A stretch of DNA of 64,000 nt from Pseudomonas poae (GCA_004000515.1 CP034537.1:4292001-4356000); one strand, 5' to 3'. Counted from the first letter of the stretch, positions 9,077-18,625 are shown. Notes: generated by a model not told the origin, from the letters alone. Program-made: numbers and translations.

Positions 9077-10090
9077 ATGACCTTCAAGCGCTCCTCCCTG
9101 ACCCTGCTGGCCGCCTCATTGGCTGCCGCGACGGCCTTGCTCAGCCCTGGTGCCCAGGCCGAAGGCAAGATCAGCATCGCCCAGCAATTTGGCATCGGCT
9201 ACCTGATCCTCGACGTGGTGCGCGACCAGAACTTGATCGAAAAGCACGGCAAGGAACAGGGCCTGGATATCCAGGTGGAGTGGAACAGCATTTCCGGCGC
9301 TACCGCGATGAACGAGTCGCTGCTGGCCGGCGCGCTGGACGTGGTGTCGGCCGGTGTGCCGCCGATGCTCACCCTGTGGGACCGTACCAAGGGCAAGCAG
9401 AACGTCAAGGCTATCGCCTCCCTGGGGTCGATGCCGAATTACCTGCTGACCAACAACCCCAACGTAAAAACCCTCAAGGACTTCACTGAGAAAGACCGCA
9501 TTGCCGTGCCCGCCGCTGGCGTGGGTTTCCAGTCGCGCACCTTGCAGATCGAGACTGCCAAGCAGTTCGGCGATGCCAACTACAAGAAGTTTGACGACAT
9601 CTCCATCAGCCTCGCTCACCCCGATGCCACCGCCGCGCTGATTGCCGGTGGTTCGGAGATCAACGCGCACTTCTCCAGCCCGCCGTTCCAGTACCAGGAA
9701 CTGTTGAATCCCAATGTGCACAAGGTGCTCAGTTCCTACGACATACTGGGTGGGCAGGCGACGTTCAACGTGCTCTACACCACGCAAAAATTCCACGACG
9801 ACAACCCCAAGACCTACAAGGCGTTTTATGACGCGCTGGCCGAGGCCGAGAAGATCATCAAGGCCGACAAACCGGCAGCGGCCAAGGCTTACATCCGCGT
9901 AGAACAGTCGAAGTTGCCGTTGGATCTGGTGGAGAAGATCGTCCAGGACCCGGAGATCGATTTCACCATCGTGCCGCAGCGAACCTATATCTATGCCGAG
10001 AAATTGCAGGAATTGGGCGTGCTGAAAAACAAGGCGGCGAGCTGGAAGGACTACTTCTTCGAAGAGGCCCATGGCGGTAACGGCAGCTAA
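9077..10090 (+). CDS. Sulfonate/taurine/nitrate-type ABC substrate-binding protein (orphan)
   Basis: A 337-residue NMT1/SsuA-like periplasmic protein. Residues 1-29 form a Sec signal peptide (LLSPGAQAEG). The fold is recognised from QFGIGYLILDVVRDQNLIEK, EWNSISGATAMNESLLAGAL and DVVSAGVPPMLTLWDR. The ATG at 9077 is preferred over an in-frame GTG at 9062. No permease or ATPase gene lies next to it, so it must use a transporter encoded elsewhere or be a relic. The promoter probably lies in the AT-rich stretch 8980-9050. The ligand is unknown. Confidence 0.85.
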   Translation: MTFKRSSLTLLAASLAAATALLSPGAQAEGKISIAQQFGIGYLILDVVRDQNLIEKHGKEQGLDIQVEWNSISGATAMNESLLAGALDVVSAGVPPMLTLWDRTKGKQNVKAIASLGSMPNYLLTNNPNVKTLKDFTEKDRIAVPAAGVGFQSRTLQIETAKQFGDANYKKFDDISISLAHPDATAALIAGGSEINAHFSSPPFQYQELLNPNVHKVLSSYDILGGQATFNVLYTTQKFHDDNPKTYKAFYDALAEAEKIIKADKPAAAKAYIRVEQSKLPLDLVEKIVQDPEIDFTIVPQRTYIYAEKLQELGVLKNKAASWKDYFFEEAHGGNGS

Positions 10091-10111
10091 TTTCAGGTGT
10101 GACTCAATTCA

Positions 10112-10141
10112 AAATGTGGGAGCGGGCTTGCTCCCACATTT
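10112..10141. terminator. REP-type hairpin between convergent genes
   Basis: A perfect 12-bp stem (AAATGTGGGAGC / GCTCCCACATTT) with loop GGGCTT. It lies between the convergent binding-protein and LysR genes and may end both transcripts. Confidence 0.6.
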
Positions 10142-10155
10142 GGAGTTGTGGGTGC

Positions 10156-11051
10156 CTAGACCGCGATCAAGGTCTGCTTGATCCAGTCATACAAGTCATT
10201 GCCTTCGCTCGACAACTCGCTATTGGCCCGCCGGCACAAGTAGTACTGGCGACCATCATTGACCTCCAGTTCAAACAGCTTCACCAATTCACCACTGGCC
10301 ACCAATGGAGCCACCAACGGCTCGCGCAGCAACGCGCACCAAGGCCAGTGAGGGTGGCCGTCAGCGCCAATTGCCCATCCTCCAGCAGTAGCCCATTCAA
10401 CGCCGTGGCATCCACCTCGGCGGCCTCGAACCATTGGCCCCACGTGCCACGCTCTTCGTCGTGCAGCAGCGGCAACTCACTCAACGCTTGGGGTGTGTCG
10501 ATAGGCCCGTGCTGCGCCAGGAACGCTCGGCTGCAATACGGCGTCACCGCACCCGAGATCAGCGGCTCGCTGTGATACCCCGGCCAGTGCCCGGTGCCAA
10601 AGCGGATCGACAGGTCGGCCGCATCGCTGGGGTAGCTGCGGTGGTTGGCGTAGGTCACGTTGATGTCCAGCGCTGGGTGATCTTTCAAAAAACTCGCCAG
10701 GCGCGGGATAAACAGGTTGATGCCAAACAGCGGGATCAGGCTGATGGTCACCTGGCGCGTGGCGCTTTTTTCGCGCACGTGCTCAGTGGCGCTGCGCAGC
10801 ACCGCAAATGCCGAGCGAATCGCGCGGTAGTACTCGCGACCTTCGTCGGTCAGCACCAGGTTGCGGCCCTGGCGCAAGGTCAGCGGCTGCTGCAGGAAGT
10901 CTTCGAGCAAATGCAGTTGATGGCTGATGGCCGAGGCGGACACGTCCAGCTCGCGGGCAGCGGCATTCACCCCACCATGGCGCGCAAAGGCTTCGAAAGT
11001 GCGCACGGCACGCAGGGGAGGGTCATTGGCTAACTGTTCTGATTTATTCAT
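10156..11051 (-). CDS. LysR family regulator of the ATC/liv-type cluster, frameshifted
   Basis: A GcvA-like LysR protein of 298 residues after correction. The N-terminal winged HTH reads RAVRTFEAFARHGGVNAAAR and SASAISHQLHLLE. The effector domain contains the GTGHWPGYHSEPL segment and ends with EGNDLYDWIKQTLIAV. The frame breaks near 10339-10342, where one more C on the plus strand joins TATLTGLG to CALLREPLVA. It is divergent from the transporter and hydrolase genes at 11215-17705, so it probably activates them in response to their substrate, as LysR proteins usually do. The inducer is inferred, not shown. Confidence 0.82.
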
Positions 11052-11214
11052 GTATTGAATTAAATACCAACTCTCTCTGCGAATAAAGAGCCATAAGCGC
11101 CGTATTTACGGCATAAATAGCGTGTTTCAGCTTTGATATAACCATATGACTTTCTGATATTTGATAAAAACAGAATAGATGCTTAGTGTGCCGCCCTTGT
11201 ACGCACTGAGGTCG
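11052..11214. promoter_or_regulatory. Divergent promoter region of lysR and livH-like genes
   Basis: A 163-bp AT-rich intergenic region between oppositely oriented genes. It must carry both promoters and the expected LysR site; no exact T-N11-A box is assigned. A GAGG at 11208-11211 serves the livH-like start. Confidence 0.5.
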
Positions 11215-12172
11215 ATGGTTTTCATGGATGCGTTTATCCAACAACTGCTCAACGGTTTGATGACGGGCAGTCTCTACGCGCTGGTGGCCCTGGGTTACAC
11301 CATGGTTTACGGCATCTTGCGAATTATCAACTTCGCCCACGGCGATGTGTTGATGATCGGCGCGCTGATGGGCCTGTCGGTGATTCGCCTGTTGCAGGCG
11401 ACCTGGCCGGCCTTGCCGCCAGTGCTGGTGTTGCTCTGTGCCACGGTGGTCGCCATGGCCTTTTGCGCGGTGCTCGCGGTGGTGATCGAACGTGTCGCTT
11501 ATCGCCGGCTGCGCCATGCCCCACGCCTGGCGCCATTGATCAGCGGTATCGGCGTGTCGCTGCTGCTGCAAACCATCGCCATGTTGGTGTGGACCCGCAA
11601 CCCGCAGATGTTCCCGCAACTGCTGCCACTGGAACCCATTGAGGTACTGGCGGGCGCATCGGCACACCCAGCGATTACCAACGTCACGGCACTGACCACC
11701 ATCGCCATCGCCTTGTCGGTGATGGTCGCGTTGCTGGTGCTGGTCGAGCGCACGCGCTTCGGCCGGGCCATGCGCGCCGTGGCGGAAAAACCCCCAGGTC
11801 GCCAGCCTGATGGGTATCAGCCCCAACCGCATCATTGTCATCACCTTCGCCATTGGCGGCGCGTTGGCGGCACTGGCCGGCATCATGATGGCCAGCAACT
11901 ACGGCAGCGCGCATTTCTACATGGGCTTTTTGCCCGGCATCAAGGCCTTCACCGCAGCGGTGTTGGGCGGCATCGGCAACCTCAAGGGCGCCATGCTCGG
12001 CGGCTTGCTGCTGGGCTTGATCGAGGCGTTGGGCACCGGTTACTTGGGCGCGGCCACCAACGGCGTGTTCGGCAGTAATTACCAGGATGTGTTCGCCTTT
12101 ATCGTGTTGATCGCGGTGCTGGTGTTCCGGCCTTCCGGGTTGTTGGGCGAACGTTTGGCGACCCGCGCATGA
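11215..12172 (+). CDS. livH: Branched-chain amino-acid-type ABC permease (LivH-like), frameshifted
   Basis: An inner-membrane permease of about 318 residues. It starts MDAFIQQLLNGLMTGSLYAL and carries the LivH signature YTMVYGILRIINFAHGDVLM near residue 30. Eight or so hydrophobic segments are visible. The frame breaks at 11790-11799: A5 should be A4 (VAENPQVASLMGISPNRII), an insertion. The start may be 11215 or 11224. The stop overlaps the livM start by 4 bp. With the following genes it forms a complete HAAT-type importer. Given the hydrolase genes downstream, the cargo may be 2-aminothiazoline-4-carboxylate or a related carbamoyl compound. Confidence 0.88.
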
Positions 12173-13253
12173 TCAAGTCTCTCTCACCCAATAAACGCGC
12201 GAGCCTGGGCTTGTTGCTGTTCGCCGTTGCGCTGGTGCTGGCGCCCTGGATCGTCGGCCATGCGGGCGGCAACACTTGGGTACGCACCCTGGATTTTGCC
12301 CTGCTGTACATCATGCTCGCCCTGGGGCTGAACATCGTGGTCGGCTACGCGGGGCTGCTGGACATGGGCTTTATCGCGTTCTACGCGGTGGGTGCCTACC
12401 TCGCGGCGTTGCTTTCTTCGCCGCATTTGCTGCAACAGTTTCCCGCGTTGGCGGCGTTGCTGCCGGCGGGCATGCACACCTCTATCTGGTTGATCCTGCC
12501 GTTGGGTGCGTTGCTCGCTGCAGGTTGCGGTGTGGTGCTGGGCGCACCGACGTTGCGCCTGCGCGGTGACTACCTGGCCATCGTCACCCTGGGCTTTGGC
12601 GAGATCATTCGCATCCTGCTGCGCAACCTCGATCGCCCGGTGAACATCACCAATGGCCCCAAAGGTATTTCCCAGGTCGACCCGGTCAGCCTGTTGGGCG
12701 TGAACCTCGGTCGCACCCAAGAGCTGTTCGGCCTGCGCCTGCCCTCGGTGTACCTCTATTACTACCTGTTTGCCGCACTGGTGGTGCTGATCCTGTTCGC
12801 CTGCATTCGCCTGGAGCGTTCGCGCATCGGCCGCGCCTGGGTGGCGATCCGTGAAGACGAAGACGCAGCCCAGGCCATGGGCATCAACACCGTACGCCTC
12901 AAGCTGCTGGCGTTTGCGATTGGCGCGGCGTTCGGCGGCGTGAGCGGCGCGTTGTTCGCCTCGTTCCAGGGCTTTGTTTCGCCGGAATCCTTCACCCTCA
13001 ACGAGTCCATCGCGGTGTTGGCGATGGTGGTGCTGGGCGGCATGGGGCATATCCCCGGGGTGATCCTCGGTTGCGTGTTGCTGGCGGCCTTGCCCGAAGC
13101 CTTGCGCGCCAGCATGGGCCCTTGCAGCAGGCGCTGTTCGGCCAGGTGCTGGTGGACCCGGAAATCATCCGCCAACTGTTCTACGGCTTGGCGCTGATCC
13201 TGGCGATGCTCTATCGACCCGCCGGTTTGTGGCCCAAAGGAGTGGCACGATGA
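12169..13253 (+). CDS. livM: Branched-chain amino-acid-type ABC permease (LivM-like), frameshifted
   Basis: The second permease, 361 residues after correction, with the LivM signatures LALGLNIVVGYAGLLDMGFI and TLRLRGDYLAIVTLGFGEII. The cytoplasmic ATPase-contact region is AIREDEDAAQAMGINT. The frame breaks near 13119-13122: C3 must be C4 (RASMGPLQQALFGQVLVDPE). Its ATG overlaps livH and its stop overlaps the livG start, showing tight translational coupling. Confidence 0.88.
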
Positions 13254-14023
13254 ACGCACCGTTGTTGCAGATCGACAAGGTCAACAAGCACTTCGGCGGC
13301 GTCGCGGCGCTGACTGACGTGAGCCTGAGCATCCAGCCCGGCGAGATCTACGGCTTGATCGGCCCCAATGGTGCCGGCAAGACCACGTTCTTCAACGTGA
13401 TGACCGGGCTCTACACCCCGGATTCCGGGCGCTTCCAGCTCGATGGCCGTGACTACCAGCCCACCAGCGTGCACCAAGTGGCCGAAGCGGGCATCGCGCG
13501 CACCTTCCAGAACATCCGTCTGTTCAACAGCATGAGCGCCCTGGAAAACGTCATGGTCGGGCGCCACGTGCGCACCCGCAATGGTCTGTGGGCAGCGTTG
13601 AGCCAGCACCGCCGTGCGCGGGAAGAAGAGGCGCAGACCCGCGCCCACGCCCATCGCCTGCTCGCTTATGTGGGGCTGGCCGGCTACGCCAATTACCGTG
13701 CCGACAGCCTGAGCTACGGCCACCAACGCCGCCTGGAAATCGCCCGTGCCCTCGCCACTGAGCCACGCCTGTTGGCGCTGGATGAACCGGCAGCGGGCAT
13801 GAACGCCAGCGAGAAAGTGCAACTGCGCGGCCTGCTGGAAAAGATCCGCGACGATGGCCACACGCTCTTGCTGATCGAACACGACGTAAAACTGGTGATG
13901 GGCGTGTGCGACCGCATCAGCGTATTGGATTACGGCCAAGTCATCGCCGTGGGTCCGCCGGCTGAGGTGCGCCAACACCCGGCGGTGATCCAGGCCTATC
14001 TGGGAGCCAGTGCGCATGTCTGA
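13250..14023 (+). CDS. livG: ABC transporter ATPase (LivG-like)
   Basis: A 257-residue ATPase. Walker A is GPNGAGKTT near residue 40; the family signature is unusual (SLSYGHQRRLEIARAL instead of LSGGQ, normal for LivG); Walker B is LLALDEPAAGMN; the switch histidine is in LLIEHDVKLV. The ATG at 13250 overlaps the livM stop and is preferred to an in-frame upstream start at 13229. The partner ATPase is the next gene. Confidence 0.93.
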   Translation: MNAPLLQIDKVNKHFGGVAALTDVSLSIQPGEIYGLIGPNGAGKTTFFNVMTGLYTPDSGRFQLDGRDYQPTSVHQVAEAGIARTFQNIRLFNSMSALENVMVGRHVRTRNGLWAALSQHRRAREEEAQTRAHAHRLLAYVGLAGYANYRADSLSYGHQRRLEIARALATEPRLLALDEPAAGMNASEKVQLRGLLEKIRDDGHTLLLIEHDVKLVMGVCDRISVLDYGQVIAVGPPAEVRQHPAVIQAYLGASAHV

Positions 14024-14732
14024 AGCACTCTTGAAAGTCGACGGCTTGCAGGTGCGCTACGGCGCCATTGAAGCCGTCAAATCCCTCGACCTGCATATCA
14101 ACGAAGGCGAACGCGTCACGCTGATCGGCGCCAACGGCGCGGGCAAGACTTCCAGCCTCAAGGCCCTGACCGGCTTGCTGCCGGCGTCCAGGGGTGAGAT
14201 CCGTTTTGCCGGCCAATCGATTCTCGGCCAGGCACCGGAAAAACTGCTACGCCAGGGCATCGCCATGGTCCCTGAAGGCCGTGGGATATTCGCGCGCATG
14301 AGCGTGTTGGAAAATCTGCAGGCCGGTGCGTTTCTGCGCCGCGACAATGAGCAAGTGCAGCGCGAAATGCGCCAACTGTACGAACACTTCCCGCGCCTGG
14401 AAGAACGCTTGCACCAGTCTGCCGGCCTGCTCTCGGGCGGCGAGCAACAAATGCTCGCCCTGGCCCGCGCGCTGCTGTCGCGCCCGCGCTTGTTGATCCT
14501 CGATGAACCGTCCATGGGCCTGGCGCCGATCATGGTGGAGAAGATTTTCCAGGTAATCGACGACGTCTGCCGCCAGGGCATGACCCTGTTGCTGGTGGAA
14601 CAGAACGCACGGTTGGCGCTGCAAGTCACCGACCGCGCCTACGTGATGGACACCGGGCGTATCAGCCTCACCGGCCCCTCGCAGGATTTGCTGGAACACC
14701 CCGAAGTACGCAGCGCGTACCTCGGCGAATGA
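14016..14732 (+). CDS. livF: ABC transporter ATPase (LivF-like)
   Basis: A 238-residue ATPase with Walker A GANGAGKTS, signature LLSGGEQQMLALARALL, Walker B LLILDEPSMGLAP and the LivF-typical MVPEGRGIFARMSVLENLQ. It overlaps livG by 8 bp. LivG and LivF are expected to form the ATPase heterodimer on the LivH/LivM membrane pair. Confidence 0.93.
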   Translation: MSEALLKVDGLQVRYGAIEAVKSLDLHINEGERVTLIGANGAGKTSSLKALTGLLPASRGEIRFAGQSILGQAPEKLLRQGIAMVPEGRGIFARMSVLENLQAGAFLRRDNEQVQREMRQLYEHFPRLEERLHQSAGLLSGGEQQMLALARALLSRPRLLILDEPSMGLAPIMVEKIFQVIDDVCRQGMTLLLVEQNARLALQVTDRAYVMDTGRISLTGPSQDLLEHPEVRSAYLGE

Positions 14733-14801
14733 ACCAAACCCCATGACGCTACCGGACGCCCGGCGTGTTCCGACCCGCCCGAAAAGAAGCAGGAACTACA
14801 G

Positions 14802-15941
14802 ATGAATACGTTGAAGAAAACCGCACTGATCGGCTTGGCCCTGAGCAGCCTGGCCAGCGCCGTCGCCCAAGCCGACCAGACCGTACTGATCGGCCTGGCT
14901 GGTCCGCTCACTGGCCCCTCGGCACGGATCGGCAAAGACCTGGAAAACGGCGCCAGGCTGGCCATCGACCAAGCCAACGCCAAGCACCCGAAGATCAACG
15001 GTGAAGCCGTGACCTTCAAGCTGGTTTCCGAAGATGACCAGTCCGACCCGCGTACCGCCGTCACCGTGGCCCAGCGTCTGGTGGATGAAGGTGTGGTCGG
15101 CGTGGTTGGCCATTGGAACACCGGCACCAGCATCCCGGCAGCGCGGGTTTACCACGATGCCGGTATTGCCCAGGTCGCCCCAGTGGCTACAGGTCATGCG
15201 TACACCCAGCAAGGCTTTGATACGAGCTTTCGCATCATGGGCCATGACGACGATGGCGGTCAGGTGGCCGGCGACTATGCGTTGAACACACTCAAGGCCA
15301 AGCGCATCGCTGTAATCGACGACCGTACCGCGTTCGGCCAGGGCCTGGCGGACCAGTTCGTCAAGTCCATCGAGGCCGGTGGCGCCAAGGTGGTGGGGCG
15401 TGAGTACGTGGACGACAAGACCATCGACTTCAGCGCCGTGCTGACCAATATCCGCAGCCAGAACCCGGACCTGATCTTCTTCGGCGGCGTTGACTCTCAG
15501 GCCGCACCGCTGGCCCGTCGCATCAAGCAGTTGGGCATCAAGGCGCCATTGATGGGCGCCGGTGGTTTTGTCAGCCAGACGTTCCTGGAGCTGGCGCAGA
15601 ACGAAGGCGAGGGCGTGATTGCGCTGGAACCGGGCTTGGCGATCTCGCAGATGCCCGGCGGCAAGGCGTTCGAACAGGCGTACAAAGAACGCTACAAGCA
15701 CGGTATCGAACTGCATGCCCCGTTCGCCTATGACGGCGTGGGCGTGCTGGTCGCGGCCATCGAGAAGGCCGACTCGGTTGACCCGCAGAAATACCTGCCG
15801 GTCTTGCGCGCCATCAGCTACCCGGGCGTGACCGGCACCATTGCGTTCGATGCCGAAGGCAACTTGAAGAAACCGTCGTTCACCGTTTACCAGGTCAAGG
15901 CCAACCAATGGCAGCCGGTCAGCGTGGCAGGCGGCAAGTAA
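14802..15941 (+). CDS. Branched-chain amino-acid-type periplasmic binding protein (LivJ/K-like)
   Basis: A 379-residue Peripla_BP_6 protein. Residues 1-25 are a Sec signal peptide (SLASAVAQADQ). It begins the mature part with VLIGLAGPLTGPSARIGKDL and shows VGVVGHWNTGTSIPAARVYH and RIAVIDDRTAFGQGLADQFV. It lies 69 bp after livF and is followed by a hairpin, so its message may be more abundant than that of the membrane genes. It should determine the cargo of the importer; the adjacent hydrolases suggest a cyclic or carbamoylated amino acid. Confidence 0.92.
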   Translation: MNTLKKTALIGLALSSLASAVAQADQTVLIGLAGPLTGPSARIGKDLENGARLAIDQANAKHPKINGEAVTFKLVSEDDQSDPRTAVTVAQRLVDEGVVGVVGHWNTGTSIPAARVYHDAGIAQVAPVATGHAYTQQGFDTSFRIMGHDDDGGQVAGDYALNTLKAKRIAVIDDRTAFGQGLADQFVKSIEAGGAKVVGREYVDDKTIDFSAVLTNIRSQNPDLIFFGGVDSQAAPLARRIKQLGIKAPLMGAGGFVSQTFLELAQNEGEGVIALEPGLAISQMPGGKAFEQAYKERYKHGIELHAPFAYDGVGVLVAAIEKADSVDPQKYLPVLRAISYPGVTGTIAFDAEGNLKKPSFTVYQVKANQWQPVSVAGGK

Positions 15942-15950
15942 TCATTTTGT

Positions 15951-15970
15951 CGGGCGCCTTGGGGCGCCCG
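15951..15970 (+). terminator. Intra-operon hairpin after the binding-protein gene
   Basis: An 8-bp GC-rich stem (CGGGCGCC / GGCGCCCG) with loop TTGG and no following T run. It is more likely an mRNA stabiliser or attenuator protecting the upstream message than a full terminator. Confidence 0.6.
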
Positions 15971-15997
15971 ATGCTGTGGAGCTGATGGAGGCACACA

Positions 15998-16477
15998 ATG
16001 AGCAAACTGGAAGGTGAACTGGGCATTCTGGCCCGGCGGCGGATCGAGGCCGAAATCATCAAGCCGATCTACGAGATTCTCAAGCGCGAGCAGGGCCAGG
16101 CGTTTGCCGCAGCGGTGATCGGCGAGGCCGTGGGCAACGCGGCGATCCAGGCGGGCAAGCATTTTGCCGCGCTGGAAGAGCAGGCCGACCTCAAGAGCTT
16201 CGTCGAGCTGCAAGTGCTGTGGGAGAAGGACGACGCGCTGAAAGTCGAGATCATCGCCAGCGATGCCGAGCACTACGACTATGACGTCAAGCGCTGCCGC
16301 TACGCCGAGATGTACAACGAGATGGGCCTGGGCGAGATCGGCCACTTGCTGTCGTGCAACCGCGACGAGCTGTTTATCGTCGGCTATAACCCGGACATTG
16401 AACTGACTCGCACCCAGACCATCATGGGCGGCGCGCACCATTGCGATTTCCGTTATCGGGCCAAACCCCATGAATAA
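15998..16477 (+). CDS. atcB: L-2-amino-thiazoline-4-carboxylic acid hydrolase (AtcB-like)
   Basis: A 159-residue soluble enzyme of the ATC hydrolase family. In the known pathway it opens the thiazoline ring of L-ATC to give N-carbamoyl-L-cysteine. Recognisable parts are the N-terminal LARRRIEAEIIKPIYEILKR, the central YDYDVKRCRYAEMYNEMGLG and the conserved end GGAHHCDFRYRAK, which holds probable catalytic Cys, His and Asp. A good GGAGG precedes the start. It overlaps atcC by 8 bp, which supports the two consecutive steps. Family assignment is from memory of the sequence type; activity is inferred. Confidence 0.82.
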   Translation: MSKLEGELGILARRRIEAEIIKPIYEILKREQGQAFAAAVIGEAVGNAAIQAGKHFAALEEQADLKSFVELQVLWEKDDALKVEIIASDAEHYDYDVKRCRYAEMYNEMGLGEIGHLLSCNRDELFIVGYNPDIELTRTQTIMGGAHHCDFRYRAKPHE

Positions 16478-17705
16478 CCTGGCGCGGGTGAACGGCGAGC
16501 GCCTGTGGGGCTCGCTGATGGAGATGGCGCAAATCGGCGCCACCGAAAAGGGCGGCGTATCGCGCCTGGCCCTGACCGATGAAGACCGCCGAGGCCGCGA
16601 CCTGTTCGTGCACTGGTGCGAGGCCGCCGGCTGCAGCATTCGCGTGGACGCCATGGGCAATATCTTCGCCCGGCGTGCCGGTCGGCATGACCATCTGGCC
16701 CCGGTGATCACCGGCTCCCACGGCGACTCCCAACCTTTTGGCGGCAAGTACGACGGCATCTATGGCGTGCTCGCCGGGGTGGAAGTGCTGCGCAGCCTGA
16801 ATGACCTGGGCATCGAAACCGACCGGCCCATCGAAGTGGTCAACTGGACCAACGAAGAAGGCTCGCGGTTTGCTCCGGCGATGATTTCGTCGGGCGTCTA
16901 CGCCGGTGTGTTTGACCTGGAATACGGTTTGTCCCGCGAGGACAAGTCGGGCGTGACCATTGGCCAGGCGCTGCAAGCAATTGGCTACGCCGGGCCCCAT
17001 CCGGTTGGCGGCCAAGCGATACATGCCGCGTTTGAACTGCATATCGAACAAGGCCCGATCCTTGAGGCGCAGGACATCACCATCGGCGTCGTTACCGGTG
17101 CCCAAGGTCAACGCTGGTACGAAGTGGAACTGACCGGCCGCAGTGCCCACGCAGGGACCACACCCATGGACCATCGCCTGGATGCCTTGCTCGGCTTTGC
17201 CCGCGTGGTCGAGGCGGTCAACGGCCTAGGCCTGGAGCAGGGCGCCGAAGGGCGTGCCACGGTCGGCATGGCAAATATCTTCCCCAACTCGCGCAACGTG
17301 GTGCCGGGGCGGGTGTTTTTCAGCGTGGAGTTCCGTCACCCGGATGAAGCGGTGTTGGCGCGTCAGGACCAGCAGTTACGCGACGCCGTAGCAGGTATCG
17401 CCGAGGCGATTGGCTTGGGGCACAGCGTGAAGCAGATCTTCCAGTACGCGCCGATTGCGTTTGACGCGGGTTGTGTCGAGGTGGTGCGGGCCTCGGCCGA
17501 GGCGCTGGGCTACAGCCATCGACCGATGATTTCCGGTGCCGGGCATGATGCCTGCTACCTGAACAAGGTGGCGCCGACAGCGATGATTTTTGTGCCGTGT
17601 GTGGATGGGCTTAGCCACAACGAAGCGGAAGAGATTTCCCAGGAATGGTCGACGGCGGGGGCGGATGTGCTGCTTCAGGCCATTCTGGCCAAGTCCCACC
17701 TCTAA
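16470..17705 (+). CDS. atcC: N-carbamoyl-L-amino acid (L-cysteine) amidohydrolase (AtcC-like)
   Basis: A 411-residue M20-family Zn-dependent amidohydrolase. Metal-site motifs are visible: GSHGDSQPFGGKYDG, the NEEGSRF pair, HIEQGPILE, and the C-terminal SHNEAEE. The dimerisation insert begins GRSAHAGTTPMDHRLDALL. Allantoate amidohydrolase, beta-ureidopropionase and HyuC share this fold, but the overlap with atcB points to N-carbamoyl-L-cysteine, giving L-cysteine, CO2 and ammonia. It is the last gene of the cluster and is followed by a REPIN. Confidence 0.85.
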   Translation: MNNLARVNGERLWGSLMEMAQIGATEKGGVSRLALTDEDRRGRDLFVHWCEAAGCSIRVDAMGNIFARRAGRHDHLAPVITGSHGDSQPFGGKYDGIYGVLAGVEVLRSLNDLGIETDRPIEVVNWTNEEGSRFAPAMISSGVYAGVFDLEYGLSREDKSGVTIGQALQAIGYAGPHPVGGQAIHAAFELHIEQGPILEAQDITIGVVTGAQGQRWYEVELTGRSAHAGTTPMDHRLDALLGFARVVEAVNGLGLEQGAEGRATVGMANIFPNSRNVVPGRVFFSVEFRHPDEAVLARQDQQLRDAVAGIAEAIGLGHSVKQIFQYAPIAFDAGCVEVVRASAEALGYSHRPMISGAGHDACYLNKVAPTAMIFVPCVDGLSHNEAEEISQEWSTAGADVLLQAILAKSHL

Positions 17706-17726
17706 CAGGTTCATGCAAATCCCATT

Positions 17727-17814
17727 GTGGGAGCTGGCTTGCCTGCGATAGCGGAGTATCAGTCAATACATGTGCTGGCTGGCACACCGCTATCGCAGGC
17801 AAGCCAGCTCCCAC
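17727..17814. repeat. REPIN (two inverted REPs)
   Basis: Two 28-base REPs in inverted orientation (GTGGGAGCTGGCTTGCCTGC ... GCAGGCAAGCCAGCTCCCAC) separated by about 32 bases. It lies between convergent atcC and the AraC gene. Confidence 0.85.
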
Positions 17815-17837
17815 CTTGATCTTCATTGTCTGAAGGA

Positions 17838-18625
17838 TCAGCGGAAGAACTCCCCGGCGTGGCCTCAAACTGCTGCCGAAACGCATTGATAAACGCCGAC
17901 GTCGACTCATACCCACACCCCAACGCCACGTCCGTCACGCGCTCACCTTGTTCCAACGCAGGCAGGGCGGTCAGCAACCGCAACCGCTGGCGCCATGCGC
18001 GAAACGTCAGCCCGGTGTCACTCAAGAACAGCCGGCTCAACGTCTTCTCACTCACCCCCAGCTTCTGGCTCCACTGCCCCAGCGTGGTCTGCTGCTCCGG
18101 GTGTGAGTTCAGGCTGCGGTAGATCTGGCGCAGGCGCGGGTCCAGCGGCAGTGGCAGCATCAAGTCCACTTGCGGCGCCGCCGCCAACTGGTCCAGCACC
18201 ACCTGGGCCAGGCGTCCATCCGGCCCGTCCTCGGCATATTCCACCGGCAGCTCGCTGAAGCTGCGGATCAATTCGCGCAGCAAGCTGCTCACCTCCAGCA
18301 CATGACAACGCTCGCTGGCCCAGGCGGTGACGCTGCAATCGAGGTACAGGCTGCGCATTTCGGTGTGGGGCGAGCTGAACACCCGATGCGGCACGCCTGC
18401 GGGAATCCACACCGCACGCTGGGGCGGGGCGACGAAGCGGCCGACGCCTGTCTGGATCTCCAGCACCCCGGAAATCGCGTAGGACAATTGCACCCACGGG
18501 TGGCTGTGTCGGCGGGTCAGTGCACGATTAGGCAAGGATTCGGTGCGCCCATACACCGGGCGTGGCAGGCTGGAAAGCCCGGGCACACTGCGGCGGACCG
18601 TCTTGTCATGTCCTTTAGGCGGCAT
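17838..18625 (-). CDS. AraC family transcriptional regulator, frameshifted at its end
   Basis: A 262-residue AraC regulator. A cupin-type N-terminus (RRHSHPWVQLSYAISGVLEI, WIPAGVPHRVFSS) is followed by the HTH region (LGQWSQKLGVSEKTLSRLF, TDVALGCGYESTSAFINAFR). As read, it runs into the adjacent REPIN and gains a tail SWLACDSGVPASTCID. Adding one G to a G4 run (plus-strand 17853-17856) gives the normal ending TPGEFFR and a stop at 17838. It is divergent from the YfeH-like transporter gene and probably regulates it. Confidence 0.85.
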
